A stretch of DNA of 64,000 nucleotides from Pedobacter sp. R20-19 (GTDB lineage: Bacteria > Bacteroidota > Bacteroidia > Sphingobacteriales > Sphingobacteriaceae): assembly GCF_000708265.2 (NCBI RefSeq), contig NZ_JCKI01000001.1, positions 434,001 to 498,000 of the forward strand, written 5' to 3'. Under the pieces are notes generated by a model. It was not told the DNA's origin. It searched no databases and was given only the letters and a program-made list of their open reading frames with translations. The translations under genes and the position numbers were made by a program. Numbering within the stretch: the first letter of the stretch is position 1; every line of letters begins with the position of its first letter. Positions 25,501-34,406 of the stretch are shown one piece after another.

Positions 25501-28497
25501 CGCTGGACCATCAGTGATCAGAATTGCAGCAATAGCAGCGATGACGTTGTGATCACTGTAAATCTTCCAAGTATTGGTGGCACAACCGGTAATGACTTAA
25601 CATTGTGTGCCGGAACGAATAATGGCGCCATTACTTTAACAGGTCAGGTTGGCGATATTTTAAGATGGGAAATGTCTATAGATGATGGCTTAACTTGGGC
25701 TGGTTTGAGTTCTAGGTCAAACCCATATGTTTTTTCAAATCTTACAGTAACCACCAAATTCAGGGCTATTGTGCAGAGTTTTCCTTGTTCAGAAGCCCAA
25801 TCAACTGTAACTACCATTACCATTAATCCAGCCACGGTAGTTTCAAATGCCGGGCCAAACCAAAATTTATGCAGTGGCAATACGGTTAACCTAAGTGGAA
25901 ATAATCCTGCTCCCAACACTGGTTTATGGACTTTAGTTTCCGGGCAAAGTGATGTGATTATTGCAGACCCAACTTTGTTTAATACCACTGTAACAGGATT
26001 AGTGCCGGGACAAACTTATCGCTTCAGATGGACAATTAGTGGATTTCAAGGTTGTCCGCCATCCGCATCAGAGATGACCGTTACTTATTTTCTACCTGTA
26101 ACCAATAATGTGTCCACATCAGCCATACCAGTTTGCTTTGGCCAGAGTACAACGATTACAGGTAGTGTGCCTACAGGTGGAAATGGTACCTATAATTATC
26201 AGTGGCAAAGCAGTACTGACGGGAATGTATGGTCTAATATTCCCAACGCTACAAATAAAGATTTAACATTAAATGTTACGGCATCTGCCTTTTACAGAAG
26301 ATTGGTTAATAGTAATGTTTGTACATCAGAAAGCAACAGCGTTGAGGTTATTGTTTTACCTGCGTTAACCAATAATACCATTACAGCAGATCAAACCATT
26401 TGTATAGGTTCTGCAGCAGCTCCGTTAACAGGTTCTGCGCCGGGTGGCGGAAATGGGATTTATGCTTACCAATGGCAAACCAGTTTAAATGGAACCACCT
26501 GGACAGATGTACCAGGCGCAACTGACATCAATTACGTGCCTCCTATACCTACTGCAACCATTTATTACAGGCGATCAGTGGCCAGCGGTTCATGTGCTGC
26601 AACCATCAGTAATCAAATTAAAATCACGGTAAATCTACCAGCTAAGGCAGAATATACTTATAGCATCGATAAAGGCTGTGTTCCTTTTAACTTAAGAACA
26701 GCCAACATCACGGCGGTTGCTTATCCGGATCGGAATGCTACCTATACCTGGTTTGCCAATAATGTGCAGATTGGTACGGGTATAAATTTTCCGGGTTACA
26801 CCATTCCCGGTGAAAATCAATCTGTAATTATTAAATTAATTGTCACCAGTAGTTTAGGTTGTAATAGTGATGAGTTTTCTCACACCTTTTCAACCCAGCA
26901 AGATGTTACAGCAGCTTATACGCAAAGTACTTTAGAAGGTTGTGGACCTCTTAACGTGCGGTTTACCAATACTTCAAATTCATTAACTGCAGCAACTTTT
27001 AAATGGGATTTCGGTAACGGAACCACTTCTAATCTGGCTCAACCAGCAGATGTAGTTTATCCTGCAAATTTAAATGGTAGGGATATCACTTATACGGTAA
27101 CATTGGAAGCAACCACACCTTGTGGCGTGAGCAGACAAACCTCTACAGTTTTAGTTAAAGCAGCTCCAATATCAGTCTTTTCTCCCGATAAAACAGCTGG
27201 GTGTTCACCGTTTACGGTCACTTTCAGTAATACTTCATTAGGAAACAACAGTACCTATACCTATGATTTTGGTGATGGAACAACGCTTACAAAAACAGAT
27301 AGGAGTAATGTATCACATACCTACAATACCCTGGTGGTAACCAACTATGTGGTGAAAATGACTGCTACCAATGAATGTGGTATGAATGAATCTTCCTATA
27401 ACATTAATGTAGCGCCAAATGATATTACAGCAGAACTGGTGGTTAATAGTAATCAGCTGCGAGGCTGTGCGCCTTTAAAAGTAGATTTCTTCAATAATAC
27501 CAAAGGTGCCAAGACCTTTGTTTATGACTTTGGTGATGGAAGTACGGTGGTGAGAAATGTTGCGCCTGAAGTCGTTTCCCATACCTTTACCAAAGCGGGA
27601 AAATATACAGTTACACTTTATGCCTCAAATGATTGTTCAAGTGCTTTAACGGTTGAAGAAATAGAGGTTTTAGCCCAGCCTGAGTTGAGTTTTACAGCTG
27701 ATAAAACCAGCGGGTGCGATGGGCTAATCGTAAACTTTAAAAATAATAGTAAAAATGCCATCGGCTACCTTTGGGATTTTGGCGATGGAACAACATCAAC
27801 CGCTTTTGAGCCTACCCACACTTTTACTGGTGCAGGCAAAAATTTTATTGTAAGCTTAACCGCCACCAATACGTTGGGCTGTACCAATACCATCACACTT
27901 AATTCGCCAATTAGTGTGGTACCACCTCCGATAGCCAGTTTTGCGGTTACACCAGGTAATGAAATCTCCATCCCTAATTATTCCTTTAGCTTTAAAGATA
28001 TCAGTACTGGGTCTGCGAGCTGGGAATGGACATTTGGAGATGGCGCTGTTTCAACCCTCCAAAACCCAAATCATACTTACGGAAATGAGGGTACCTATAC
28101 CGTTACCTTAAAAGTGCTTAATAAAGAGGGCTGTAGTTCTACTACCTTTCAAACGGTTAGGATTATTGGTGTACCGGGATATTTGAATGTGCCTAATTCG
28201 TTTATGCCGGCAAGTGCTAAAAATGAAATCAGGGTTTTTAAAGCAAAGGGCCGGGGCATTCAAGAATGGACAATGTCTGTGTTTAATAAATGGGGACAGC
28301 TTTTATGGGAAAGCTCGAAACTGGATGATGGCGCACCGTTGGAAGGATGGGACGGAACATATAATGGAAAAGAACAGCCTCAGGGTGTTTATTACTGGAA
28401 GATAGCGGTTAAATTTATAAATGGTAGTGAATGGAAAGGAATGACATATGATTCATCACCTCCAAGAAAAACGGGTGTAATATATTTAATAAGATAA
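22570..28497 (+). CDS. Giant PKD/Ig-like surface protein with type B T9SS C-terminal domain
   Basis: A 1975-residue secreted protein. A signal peptide (1-28, ending VCFSQ) precedes many cysteine-containing Ig-like modules, each opening with a short IC-G or LC-G motif (for example CTGNNVDY, CSGNTVNL, CFGQSTTI), then PKD domains at about 1430-1860 with repeated DFGDG or TFGDG motifs. From about 1867 it has a gliding-motility-associated type B C-terminal domain (NVPNSFMPAS, VFNKWGQLLWES, GWDGTYNGKEQPQGVYYWKI). This domain directs export through the T9SS. It is probably a surface adhesin or matrix protein. The stop overlaps by 1 nt the start of a PorP/SprF-like gene, the usual partner of type B cargo. 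Confidence 0.93.
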   Translation: MKTCLKRKWPISALFLGLFLITSVCFSQINMGTINTGPFTPGSTIAVPFGIANGCTEQGNTFQLYLSDQNGDFSAERLIGTYTGFYSTYVNGIIPTTGIVPGAGYKVRVKTTQPVSVSAASAAFEIKAGPSVQARLVASYLNPSNNETFGTCTSRPNNSFIISNESTAAAAVTASIKNESGGSTSTLTFSTPNQSFTADQTHYTIVATATMPDGTVGTKAYLLVNNRTITAFGTSGNNIVCLPLGALEFNVDYTSPAGIQNNFPGNRYTISWGDGSQTVYTLCDIINNLGKVTHPYTRSSCGSNSVTSAGTIYNAFPVTINVSNDFCGTVGTPVSSSAKVVVKPMNAFTFQTPSCTNTDVTFYNTSILGENPDTNTPACAPNNVTYNWFVDGVIEQANKPRSYNLVTKFLTHGVHTIRLESNSSGACNADPVEMQICIQDPPKPEFSLPQTTICAGATLTPTDLSVLDNICEAANTYSWSVSPAVTYSNGTSASSKEPTFVFTNPGIYTIILNISTPSCGLVASAPQTVIVNELPTASLSPDITLCNLTTYDFNNTTTGPTRTLISGTYQDLADTYSWTVIPTGSGTYSFTNGTTANSKYPSIKFDSYDEYNITVTHKNNCGTVSKTQKLTFSTAPVINAGADQSLCFMGTSFNLAGTITGTVSTQTWIGGLGTFTPSRNDLNAVYTPTAGEKANGTVNLILRATTTLAPPCNQIDDEIILTIKPDISVTSAARKSICTGNNVDYTPTGLVSGTTFNWTATGSANVTGVTASGTGMINDVLVNNDPVSNGTVTYTITPQKDGCDGAPFNFVVTVTPNPDVVATAANQIICSSTSSAITLTSALTNVNYTYTSTATGTITGNSNRTVATAANQINDVLINTGTTSGTVTYTIVPVSAGGCTGASTSITITVLPNATLASAGPDESICNASTYTLKGNIPVVGSGKWTVVSAPTPITFDDDTKNNAVISDLVGGNSYALRWTISDQNCSNSSDDVVITVNLPSIGGTTGNDLTLCAGTNNGAITLTGQVGDILRWEMSIDDGLTWAGLSSRSNPYVFSNLTVTTKFRAIVQSFPCSEAQSTVTTITINPATVVSNAGPNQNLCSGNTVNLSGNNPAPNTGLWTLVSGQSDVIIADPTLFNTTVTGLVPGQTYRFRWTISGFQGCPPSASEMTVTYFLPVTNNVSTSAIPVCFGQSTTITGSVPTGGNGTYNYQWQSSTDGNVWSNIPNATNKDLTLNVTASAFYRRLVNSNVCTSESNSVEVIVLPALTNNTITADQTICIGSAAAPLTGSAPGGGNGIYAYQWQTSLNGTTWTDVPGATDINYVPPIPTATIYYRRSVASGSCAATISNQIKITVNLPAKAEYTYSIDKGCVPFNLRTANITAVAYPDRNATYTWFANNVQIGTGINFPGYTIPGENQSVIIKLIVTSSLGCNSDEFSHTFSTQQDVTAAYTQSTLEGCGPLNVRFTNTSNSLTAATFKWDFGNGTTSNLAQPADVVYPANLNGRDITYTVTLEATTPCGVSRQTSTVLVKAAPISVFSPDKTAGCSPFTVTFSNTSLGNNSTYTYDFGDGTTLTKTDRSNVSHTYNTLVVTNYVVKMTATNECGMNESSYNINVAPNDITAELVVNSNQLRGCAPLKVDFFNNTKGAKTFVYDFGDGSTVVRNVAPEVVSHTFTKAGKYTVTLYASNDCSSALTVEEIEVLAQPELSFTADKTSGCDGLIVNFKNNSKNAIGYLWDFGDGTTSTAFEPTHTFTGAGKNFIVSLTATNTLGCTNTITLNSPISVVPPPIASFAVTPGNEISIPNYSFSFKDISTGSASWEWTFGDGAVSTLQNPNHTYGNEGTYTVTLKVLNKEGCSSTTFQTVRIIGVPGYLNVPNSFMPASAKNEIRVFKAKGRGIQEWTMSVFNKWGQLLWESSKLDDGAPLEGWDGTYNGKEQPQGVYYWKIAVKFINGSEWKGMTYDSSPPRKTGVIYLIR
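26098..26637 (+). repeat. Tandem 90-residue Ig-like modules inside the giant surface protein
   Basis: Two adjacent modules of about 89-91 residues share the pattern NN-(T/S)-C-G, GS-P-GGNG-Y-YQWQ-S--G--W---P-AT and FYRR or YYRR-V-S--C. The boundary is near 26364/26365. Similarity is clear at the protein level; the DNA has diverged. Confidence 0.7.
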
Positions 28498-29516
28498 TGA
28501 TGAGGAGGATGATATTATGGGTGATGGTTTGGGCGCTGCCACAAATTTCAATGGGGCAGGATCACATTTACTCGCAGTTTTACAATGCACCAATCTACTT
28601 AAATCCGGCACTTACCGGTCAGTTTGAAGGTGATGTGAGGTTTAATGCGCTTTATAGAAACCAATGGACAGGTTTGGCCAGCGATTTTTCTTACATGAGT
28701 GCGTCGGCAGATTTAAATTTGCACCAGATTAATAGTGGTATTGGGCTTATTTTTAACAGAAGTAGCGAAGGAACAGCTTATCTGGTTAAAAATAATGTTG
28801 CAGCTAGTTATTCGTATATTATTGGTGGTGACGATTTTACTCTTTCATTTGGGCTACAGGCCGGTGTAACCAATCAAAAATTAAACTGGGATAAACTGGT
28901 TTTTGGTGATCAGATTGATATTAATTCAGGTTATATCCCCGGAAGTGTTTCTGGTGCAGAAAGACCGGCTATTGATAGCCGCTATTATCTGGATGCCAAT
29001 GCAGGTACCAATTTAGTGTATGGTAAGTTTATGGTTGGTGTAGCTGCACATCATTTAAATCGACCTGACGAATCACTCTCAGGTTTTCAGGCAAAATTAC
29101 CCATGCGCATTTCTGCTAATTTAAGTTATAAACTCAGCCTCATTCCTGATCAGTATGATAGGGATGGAAGCTACCTGATCCCATCGGTGGTGGTTTATAG
29201 ACAAGGAAATGTGAACTCTTTCAGCATTGGTACACAATACAAATATGCGGGCGTAAATGCTGGTATCTGGTACAGGAATGATGGAAATTCAAATGGAAAT
29301 GACGCCATTGTTTTTTCAGTCATTTTCGATATTTTTAACAGAAGAACCAATGGCGAAAAGTTTAGGTTAGGAATCAGTCACGATGCAACTACTTCTAAAA
29401 TCAATTATTCCAATACCGGCGGAACATCTGAAATAGGTGTGGGATATGAAAAATATTTTCCAAATAGTTCTAGTGGTGGCCGTGCCAATGGCTTAAGATG
29501 TTATGATTTTTATTAA
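28497..29516 (+). CDS. Type IX secretion system membrane protein, PorP/SprF family
   Basis: A 339-residue outer membrane protein of the PorP/SprF family. The signal peptide ends at SMGQ; the mature protein opens with the family signature DHIYSQFYNAPIYLNPALTG, followed by FNALYRNQW and many amphipathic beta strands. SprF-like proteins are needed for export or surface attachment of type B T9SS cargo and are commonly encoded right after the cargo gene. Here the ATG overlaps the cargo stop codon by 1 nt, so the pair is almost certainly a dedicated unit. Confidence 0.95.
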   Translation: MMRRMILWVMVWALPQISMGQDHIYSQFYNAPIYLNPALTGQFEGDVRFNALYRNQWTGLASDFSYMSASADLNLHQINSGIGLIFNRSSEGTAYLVKNNVAASYSYIIGGDDFTLSFGLQAGVTNQKLNWDKLVFGDQIDINSGYIPGSVSGAERPAIDSRYYLDANAGTNLVYGKFMVGVAAHHLNRPDESLSGFQAKLPMRISANLSYKLSLIPDQYDRDGSYLIPSVVVYRQGNVNSFSIGTQYKYAGVNAGIWYRNDGNSNGNDAIVFSVIFDIFNRRTNGEKFRLGISHDATTSKINYSNTGGTSEIGVGYEKYFPNSSSGGRANGLRCYDFY

Positions 29517-29538
29517 TTTGCTTTCATAATTTAGGGCA

Positions 29539-30198
29539 ATGAATGAAATTTTAGATAACAGCCATTTTATTACGCAAAGTGAGATTAATAAATTTCTGCT
29601 GGCCACATTGCTTTGCGGTTTAATTGGTGCGGAACGTGAATATAGAAGCAAATCCGCAGGTTTAAAAACCATGATGATGATTGGTTTGGGTGCTACATTA
29701 TTTACTATTTTATCTATTAAAATTGGGCCTGCCAGTCAGGATCGCATTGCATCTAATATTGTAACGGGTATTGGTTTTCTAGGTGCAGGCGTAATTTTTA
29801 AAGAAGAAAACAGGGTTAAAGGTTTAACAACGGCCTGTATCATTTGGATTGTTGCCGCTATTGGCATGGCTGTTGGTTCCGGATATTACGAGCAGGCCAT
29901 TGGTGTTACTGGTGTAGTTCTTTTAGCCTTAATTATTTTTCCTTTTGTAGAAGAAGTAGGTGACCGTCGTTTCACGAAGAGGGTCTATCGCATTGTGAAA
30001 AAACAGCATGCTCAAGGAGATTTAGAAAGCTACGAAGAGGTTTTTAAAGAAAATAAACTAAAGCCACAACGTGGCAAACATCAATTGGCTAATAATATCA
30101 TTACTGGCAATTGGACTGCCACCGGCACACCTCAAAACCACCAGAAGTTTGTAGAGCAGATGTTAAAGGATAAGGAAATTTTGGAGTTTGATTATTAG
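29539..30198 (+). CDS. MgtC/SapB family membrane protein
   Basis: A 219-residue protein with the four or five N-terminal membrane helices of the MgtC/SapB family: LCGLIGAEREYRSKSAGLKT (residues 22-41), NIVTGIGFLGAGVIF (near 73-87) and GLTTACIIWIVAAIGMA. The soluble C-terminal tail of about 80 residues is basic and shorter than the ACT-like tail of Salmonella MgtC. Family members affect magnesium homeostasis or modulate the F-type ATPase; here only membership is certain. The gene follows the T9SS pair by 22 nt and could be co-transcribed, but no functional link is apparent. No magnesium riboswitch is seen. Confidence 0.88.
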   Translation: MNEILDNSHFITQSEINKFLLATLLCGLIGAEREYRSKSAGLKTMMMIGLGATLFTILSIKIGPASQDRIASNIVTGIGFLGAGVIFKEENRVKGLTTACIIWIVAAIGMAVGSGYYEQAIGVTGVVLLALIIFPFVEEVGDRRFTKRVYRIVKKQHAQGDLESYEEVFKENKLKPQRGKHQLANNIITGNWTATGTPQNHQKFVEQMLKDKEILEFDY

Positions 30199-30282
30199 TT
30201 AATAGGAGCATTTGATTACTGATAATTAATTCTATTTATCTTTTCGTCTTTCCCGATTGCTTATGAAAAGTTAAATGTCGGC

Positions 30283-31284
30283 CTAAAAATCAAAATTAAA
30301 ACTTTGATTATATTTTACCCTAACCGGAATGCCTCTTTCTCTTCCAGGTTCCCATTTGAAAGCGTATCTTAAAACTCTTTTAGCTTCCTCATCTAATAGT
30401 GGATCTATAGATTTTTCAACCTTAATATCTACAACCTTTCCTGTACTATCTACAACAAAACTCGTTTTGACAGTTCCCCTAATCCGATTTTTAAGTGCTT
30501 CGGCAGGATATTTTGTCGTTGATGCAATAAAACGATTCCATGCATTTATTCCACCTTTATACTCAGGTGGTTGCATGGAGGCTGTATATTTATAAGTTAC
30601 ACCATTCTTGATACTCTCACCTGAAACTAATTTATTCGCTTCATAATTTTCTTTGAAAGTATAATTTGCTTTAGTATCATAACCAGTCCATAAACCTATT
30701 TTCATTCCATCTAGATAATCTCCTTCTTCAACCTTTTCGAATTCTTTGTATTTAATTACTTCCTTAAAATGTCCTTTCCCATTTTCAATATTTACTTTTC
30801 CAGAAGAATCAGCATCAAATATTAATTTAGAGTTCGTGTTTAAGATAAAGTTTGTCAGAGAAGAATTGGTTCCTATCATTTGGTTTATAGATGGGTTAGT
30901 TGGAACATATTCTATCTGTCTTTTTATTTTCCCATTTGGATGATAATACGTAGAAGTACCAAATGGAATCCCATTTTGATAAGAAGTTGTTTCAGACCTT
31001 TTACCTAATGAATCGTAACCAATAACAATACCATCATAAACTAATTTTGGATCAAAAGAAGTCAAATAACCTAGTGTTTTTCTTTTGTCATTATTATAAA
31101 ATTCAAAAAGTTTGAAGCGAGTATCACCAGAATCCGGCTCTTCAATAATTCTTATGAAATCAGCTTTAGCCTTTGTTTCAACCTGGTCCCCATTGTTTTT
31201 AAGGAAATAAATATTTTGAGACTTCTGGGCATGTGCCGATGCAACAATTAATAAGCTAAACAATATTAAAAAGCGTAATTTCAT
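30283..31284 (-). CDS. TonB C-terminal domain protein with MORN-like repeats
   Basis: A 333-residue exported protein. A signal peptide (1-19, ending AHAQ) is followed by repeats of the antitoxin/MORN type (TSYQNGIPFGTSTYYHPNGKIK, about 98-119, and EEGDYLDGMKIGLWTGYD, about 181-198). The C-terminus, about 245-333, is a TonB_C domain (GTVKTSFVVDSTGKVVDIKVE, FKWEPGRERGIPVRVKYN). Unlike true TonB it has a cleavable signal rather than a clear N-terminal anchor and Pro-rich spacer, so energy transduction is doubtful. Such MORN-TonB_C fusions are common in Bacteroidota and have no known role. Confidence 0.8.
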   Translation of the reverse strand: MKLRFLILFSLLIVASAHAQKSQNIYFLKNNGDQVETKAKADFIRIIEEPDSGDTRFKLFEFYNNDKRKTLGYLTSFDPKLVYDGIVIGYDSLGKRSETTSYQNGIPFGTSTYYHPNGKIKRQIEYVPTNPSINQMIGTNSSLTNFILNTNSKLIFDADSSGKVNIENGKGHFKEVIKYKEFEKVEEGDYLDGMKIGLWTGYDTKANYTFKENYEANKLVSGESIKNGVTYKYTASMQPPEYKGGINAWNRFIASTTKYPAEALKNRIRGTVKTSFVVDSTGKVVDIKVEKSIDPLLDEEAKRVLRYAFKWEPGRERGIPVRVKYNQSFNFDF

Positions 31285-31288
31285 AGAT

Positions 31289-31296
31289 CAAAGTTA
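31289..31296 (-). promoter_or_regulatory. Putative -7 element before the MORN/TonB_C gene
   Basis: On the minus strand TAACTTTG matches TAnnTTTG, but it lies only 4 nt from the ATG. If used, the start codon would be inside the promoter or the transcript would be leaderless, so this call is weak. Confidence 0.2.
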
Positions 31297-31374
31297 ATAA
31301 GATTAAGAAATAAAATATAGAGGTTAGTTTAGATTAATGACTTTTATTTCATCGCAGTTTTAACAAAACAATCA

Positions 31375-31382
31375 TAGCTTTG
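31375..31382 (+). promoter_or_regulatory. Putative -7 element before serine dehydratase
   Basis: TAGCTTTG is an exact TAnnTTTG match ending 17 nt before the ATG at 31400, leaving a leader of about 10 nt. The upstream -33 is weak (TTTC about 24 nt away). Confidence 0.45.
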
Positions 31383-31399
31383 TATAACTAACTTTTTTC

Positions 31400-32827
31400 A
31401 TGATAAAAGAGCAAATCTCCGTTTTCGATATTTTTAAGATAGGCATTGGTCCGTCAAGTTCACATACACTTGGGCCATGGCGTGCTGCGCAACAATTTAC
31501 AGCATCGCTAAACCAACAAGATCTAATCGATCGTGTGGAGACGATTAAAATACTCCTTTATGGGTCACTGGCTAAAACAGGTAAAGGCCATGGAACGGAT
31601 GTGGCAATCTTACTCGGATTATCAGGTGCTGATCCAGTTACTTTTGACGTTGATGCGGTTACACCAACATTTGAAGCCATTCAAAAAGATAAAAAGCTTA
31701 AGCTTGCCGGAGATTTAGAAATTGATTTCGACTATGAAAATGATCTGCTTTTTCTTTTTGCAGAAAGTCTTCCCTTTCACCCTAATGCAGTTACCTTTCA
31801 GGCATTTTTATCAACTGGAAAAGCTTTTTCCGAGACTTATTATTCTATTGGTGGCGGTTTTGTAGTTAAGGAAGGCGAAGATAATAGTCAGAAAGCACAG
31901 GTTGATTTACCCTTTCCAATAGAAAAAGCTAAGGAACTTTTACACTGGTGTTTATCTACCGGGTTAAAAGTAAGTGAAATTGTGCTGGAAAATGAACTTG
32001 CCTGGAGACCTGAAGCTGAAACCAAAATGCGGATTCTTCAACACTTCGCTGTGATGAGAGATTGCATTTACCGGGGTTGCCATACTACAGGATTTTTACC
32101 TGGAGGGTTGGATGTTGCCCGCAGGGCATTCCCGCTAAATAAGCGGCTGATTGGTAAAAGCGAGTATCAGGACTATACCTCATGGGTAGAAGCGATTAGA
32201 AAGGGTGGGAACGGCTTTAATTATATTTTAGATTGGGTAAGTTGTTTTGCATTGGCCGTAAATGAAGAAAACGCCTCTTTCGGGCGTGTGGTAACGGCAC
32301 CTACAAATGGGGCTGCAGGTGTAATTCCTGCTGTACTTCAATATTTTATTACCTTTTGCGATGGTTATGCAGAAGATAAGATTATTCAGTTTATTGCCTG
32401 TGCATCAGAAATAGGCAGTATTTTTAAAAAAGGCGCCACCATTTCAGCAGCAATGGGTGGCTGTCAGGCCGAAATTGGAGTTTCGTCTGCTATGGCTGCC
32501 GCGGCATTAACAGAGTGTTTAGGTGGCTCTCAGCGTCAGGTTCTAATGGCCGCAGAAATAGCCATGGAGCATCACTTAGGTTTAACCTGCGATCCTATTG
32601 GTGGCTTGGTTCAAATTCCATGTATTGAAAGAAACACCATGGGCGCTATCAAAGCAATTACCGCAAGTCAGCTGGCTTTGCAAAGTAATCCTGATAAGGC
32701 AAAAGTTAGTTTGGATGCTGTGGTAAATACCATGTGGGAAACCGCTTTGGATATGAATGCAAAGTATAAAGAAACATCAGACGGAGGGTTAGCAACAAAT
32801 ATTCCCATCAGCTTACCGGAATGTTAG
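31400..32827 (+). CDS. sdaA: L-serine ammonia-lyase (L-serine dehydratase), single chain iron-sulfur type
   Basis: A 475-residue enzyme that converts L-serine to pyruvate and ammonia using a 4Fe-4S cluster. The beta domain at the N-terminus has [20 protein letters not shown] (residues 8-27); the alpha domain has [14 protein letters not shown] (about 301-314) and [19 protein letters not shown] (about 392-410), which contains cluster-ligand cysteines. Alpha and beta parts are fused in one chain, as in E. coli SdaA. It is transcribed alone, divergent from the MORN/TonB_C gene. Confidence 0.96.
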   Translation: MIKEQISVFDIFKIGIGPSSSHTLGPWRAAQQFTASLNQQDLIDRVETIKILLYGSLAKTGKGHGTDVAILLGLSGADPVTFDVDAVTPTFEAIQKDKKLKLAGDLEIDFDYENDLLFLFAESLPFHPNAVTFQAFLSTGKAFSETYYSIGGGFVVKEGEDNSQKAQVDLPFPIEKAKELLHWCLSTGLKVSEIVLENELAWRPEAETKMRILQHFAVMRDCIYRGCHTTGFLPGGLDVARRAFPLNKRLIGKSEYQDYTSWVEAIRKGGNGFNYILDWVSCFALAVNEENASFGRVVTAPTNGAAGVIPAVLQYFITFCDGYAEDKIIQFIACASEIGSIFKKGATISAAMGGCQAEIGVSSAMAAAALTECLGGSQRQVLMAAEIAMEHHLGLTCDPIGGLVQIPCIERNTMGAIKAITASQLALQSNPDKAKVSLDAVVNTMWETALDMNAKYKETSDGGLATNIPISLPEC

Positions 32828-32925
32828 TTTTTAGTCTGAAGTCTGGAATCGATGGTTGAAAGATATAAGGCTTATTTTTCTCTGTGTTGATCTATTCTGT
32901 GTGCACTTTGGTTTTAATTTCGTAA

Positions 32926-32970
32926 GCACTTTCCGTTCTTTGCGAATAAACTTAGTGACCTTTGCGGTTA
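32926..32970 (-). repeat. Intergenic CGCAAAG-type repeat, copy 3 (inverted)
   Basis: On the minus strand this reads TAACCGCAAAGGTCACTAAG, then TTCGCAAAGAACGGAAAGTGC, almost the same as the copy at 15089-15134. A tail of similar AAAGTGCACACAGAAT type continues to about 32881. It lies between the sdaA 3' end and the rhlE terminator. Confidence 0.65.
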
Positions 32971-32981
32971 CCATCTTCATC

Positions 32982-33015
32982 ACAAAAAACGCCAATAGAA
33001 TATCTATCAGCGTTT
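32982..33015 (-). terminator. Terminator of the RhlE-type helicase gene
   Basis: On the minus strand AAACGC and ATAG pair with CTAT and GCGTTT around a short loop, followed by a T-tract. It lies 8 nt past the rhlE stop. Confidence 0.7.
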
Positions 33016-33023
33016 AATCTTAT

Positions 33024-34259
33024 TTAAGCTTGTGCATCAGGCTTAGGTTTCTTTTTATGCCATACCTTTTTCTTTGCATTGTTATTTCTGGCATGTTGCG
33101 GTTTCTTCTCCTCTACGTGCGTAATTTCCATTGCAGCAATATGCTCTGGTAGGGGCATTCTTGGAACTGCTTTTTCAATCAGTTTTTCAATGTTGTCGAA
33201 CTTGCGCTTATCACGGCCGTTTACCAGTGTTATTGCTGTACCTTTAGTTGCGGCCCTGGCTGTTCTACCGATTCTGTGTACATAATCTGCCGGATCACCA
33301 GGGACATCATAATTGATCACCAAATCTACACCCTCCACATCAATTCCACGAGACAAAACATCCGTGCCGATAATGATCGGAAGCCTTCTGTTTTTAAAGG
33401 CTAATAAAATATCCTCACGCTCTTTCTGGCCTAAATCAGAATGAAACGCTTCTGCTTTAATGCTTAAGCTTTTGAATGTTTTATATAAGGCTTTAACCTT
33501 CTCTTTGGTAGATGCAAAAATAATGGCACTCTTGTATTTTCCGTCTTTGAAAAGATCAGTTAATAAAGCCTGCTTCTGCTGATCGTGAATATTATAGGCC
33601 TGCTGGTCAATTCCCTCTGCAGGTTTTGCAATAGAAATGGTAATTTGCTGAGGTTCATTCAGGATACTTCCCGCCATCTTCCTGATCTTCGGCGCCATGG
33701 TAGCCGAAAATAAAAGGGTTTGTCTTTTCTTAGGCAGGTAACTTACAATGCGCATAATATCATCATAAAAACCCATGTCTAACATTCGATCTGCCTCATC
33801 TAATATTAAATGCTGCAAATGTTCAAGTTTCAAAATACCTGAAGATAAATGAGCCATTAAGCGCCCAGGTGTTGCAATAATGATATCTACACCTTCCACC
33901 ATAGAACGCTTTTGCTGCTCATATGCAATGCCATCGCCACCACCGTATACGGCTAGTGAGCTAATATTGGTGAAATAAGCCAAAGCCTCAACCTGCAAAT
34001 CAATTTGTTGTGCAAGCTCGCGGGTAGGGGCTAAAATTAAGGTATTATTATGTCTGTTAGCAGCACGGCTAATTTTATCCATCACTGGCAATAAATAACT
34101 GGCTGTTTTTCCAGTTCCGGTTTGGGCACAGGCAATCAGATCATGATTATCTAAAATTACCGGAATAGCTTGCTCTTGTATTGGTGTGGCGCTTTTATAC
34201 CCCATCGCCATTAGACCCTCATATAAATCAGGGCCAAAGTTAAAATCGTTAAAATTCAA
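33024..34259 (-). CDS. rhlE: DEAD-box ATP-dependent RNA helicase, RhlE type
   Basis: A 411-residue DEAD-box helicase that unwinds RNA duplexes during ribosome assembly, RNA decay or cold adaptation. Motifs are in order: F-N--L--GY-ATPIQEQAIP (Q motif), AQTGTGKT (about 40-47), PTRELAQQ, GGG, TPGRLM, DEAD (near 150), SAT, IIFASTKEK, HSDLGQKERE, TDVLSRGIDVEGVDLVINYD and HRIGRTARA. A short basic tail (NNNAKKKVWHKKKPKP) probably binds RNA. It is expressed alone from a good promoter just upstream; cold or stress control is likely for the family but cannot be seen here. Confidence 0.94.
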   Translation of the reverse strand: MNFNDFNFGPDLYEGLMAMGYKSATPIQEQAIPVILDNHDLIACAQTGTGKTASYLLPVMDKISRAANRHNNTLILAPTRELAQQIDLQVEALAYFTNISSLAVYGGGDGIAYEQQKRSMVEGVDIIIATPGRLMAHLSSGILKLEHLQHLILDEADRMLDMGFYDDIMRIVSYLPKKRQTLLFSATMAPKIRKMAGSILNEPQQITISIAKPAEGIDQQAYNIHDQQKQALLTDLFKDGKYKSAIIFASTKEKVKALYKTFKSLSIKAEAFHSDLGQKEREDILLAFKNRRLPIIIGTDVLSRGIDVEGVDLVINYDVPGDPADYVHRIGRTARAATKGTAITLVNGRDKRKFDNIEKLIEKAVPRMPLPEHIAAMEITHVEEKKPQHARNNNAKKKVWHKKKPKPDAQA

Positions 34260-34282
34260 TCTGTTGTATTTATTTCTTTTAA

Positions 34283-34314
34283 CAAAAGTACCTCAAATAA
34301 AGGCGAATAGCAAA
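34283..34314 (-). promoter_or_regulatory. Bacteroidota-type promoter of rhlE
   Basis: On the minus strand TTTG (34311-34314) and TACTTTTG (34283-34290) are separated by exactly 20 nt, a full match to TTTG-N(19-23)-TAnnTTTG. It lies 24 nt upstream of the ATG. Confidence 0.75.
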
Positions 34315-34406
34315 CCAGATTTAATATCAGATGAGATTGGGTTTCTAAAACAACTATCGCGATTTCATTTTGATGGCCAAGCCTGTGCTGTACATATGTT
34401 TTGAAG

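Noticed and set aside
22570..28497. CRISPR-like or tandem DNA repeats in the giant surface protein gene
   Set aside because: The repetition is at the protein-domain level, DNA units have diverged and there is no constant repeat/spacer pattern.
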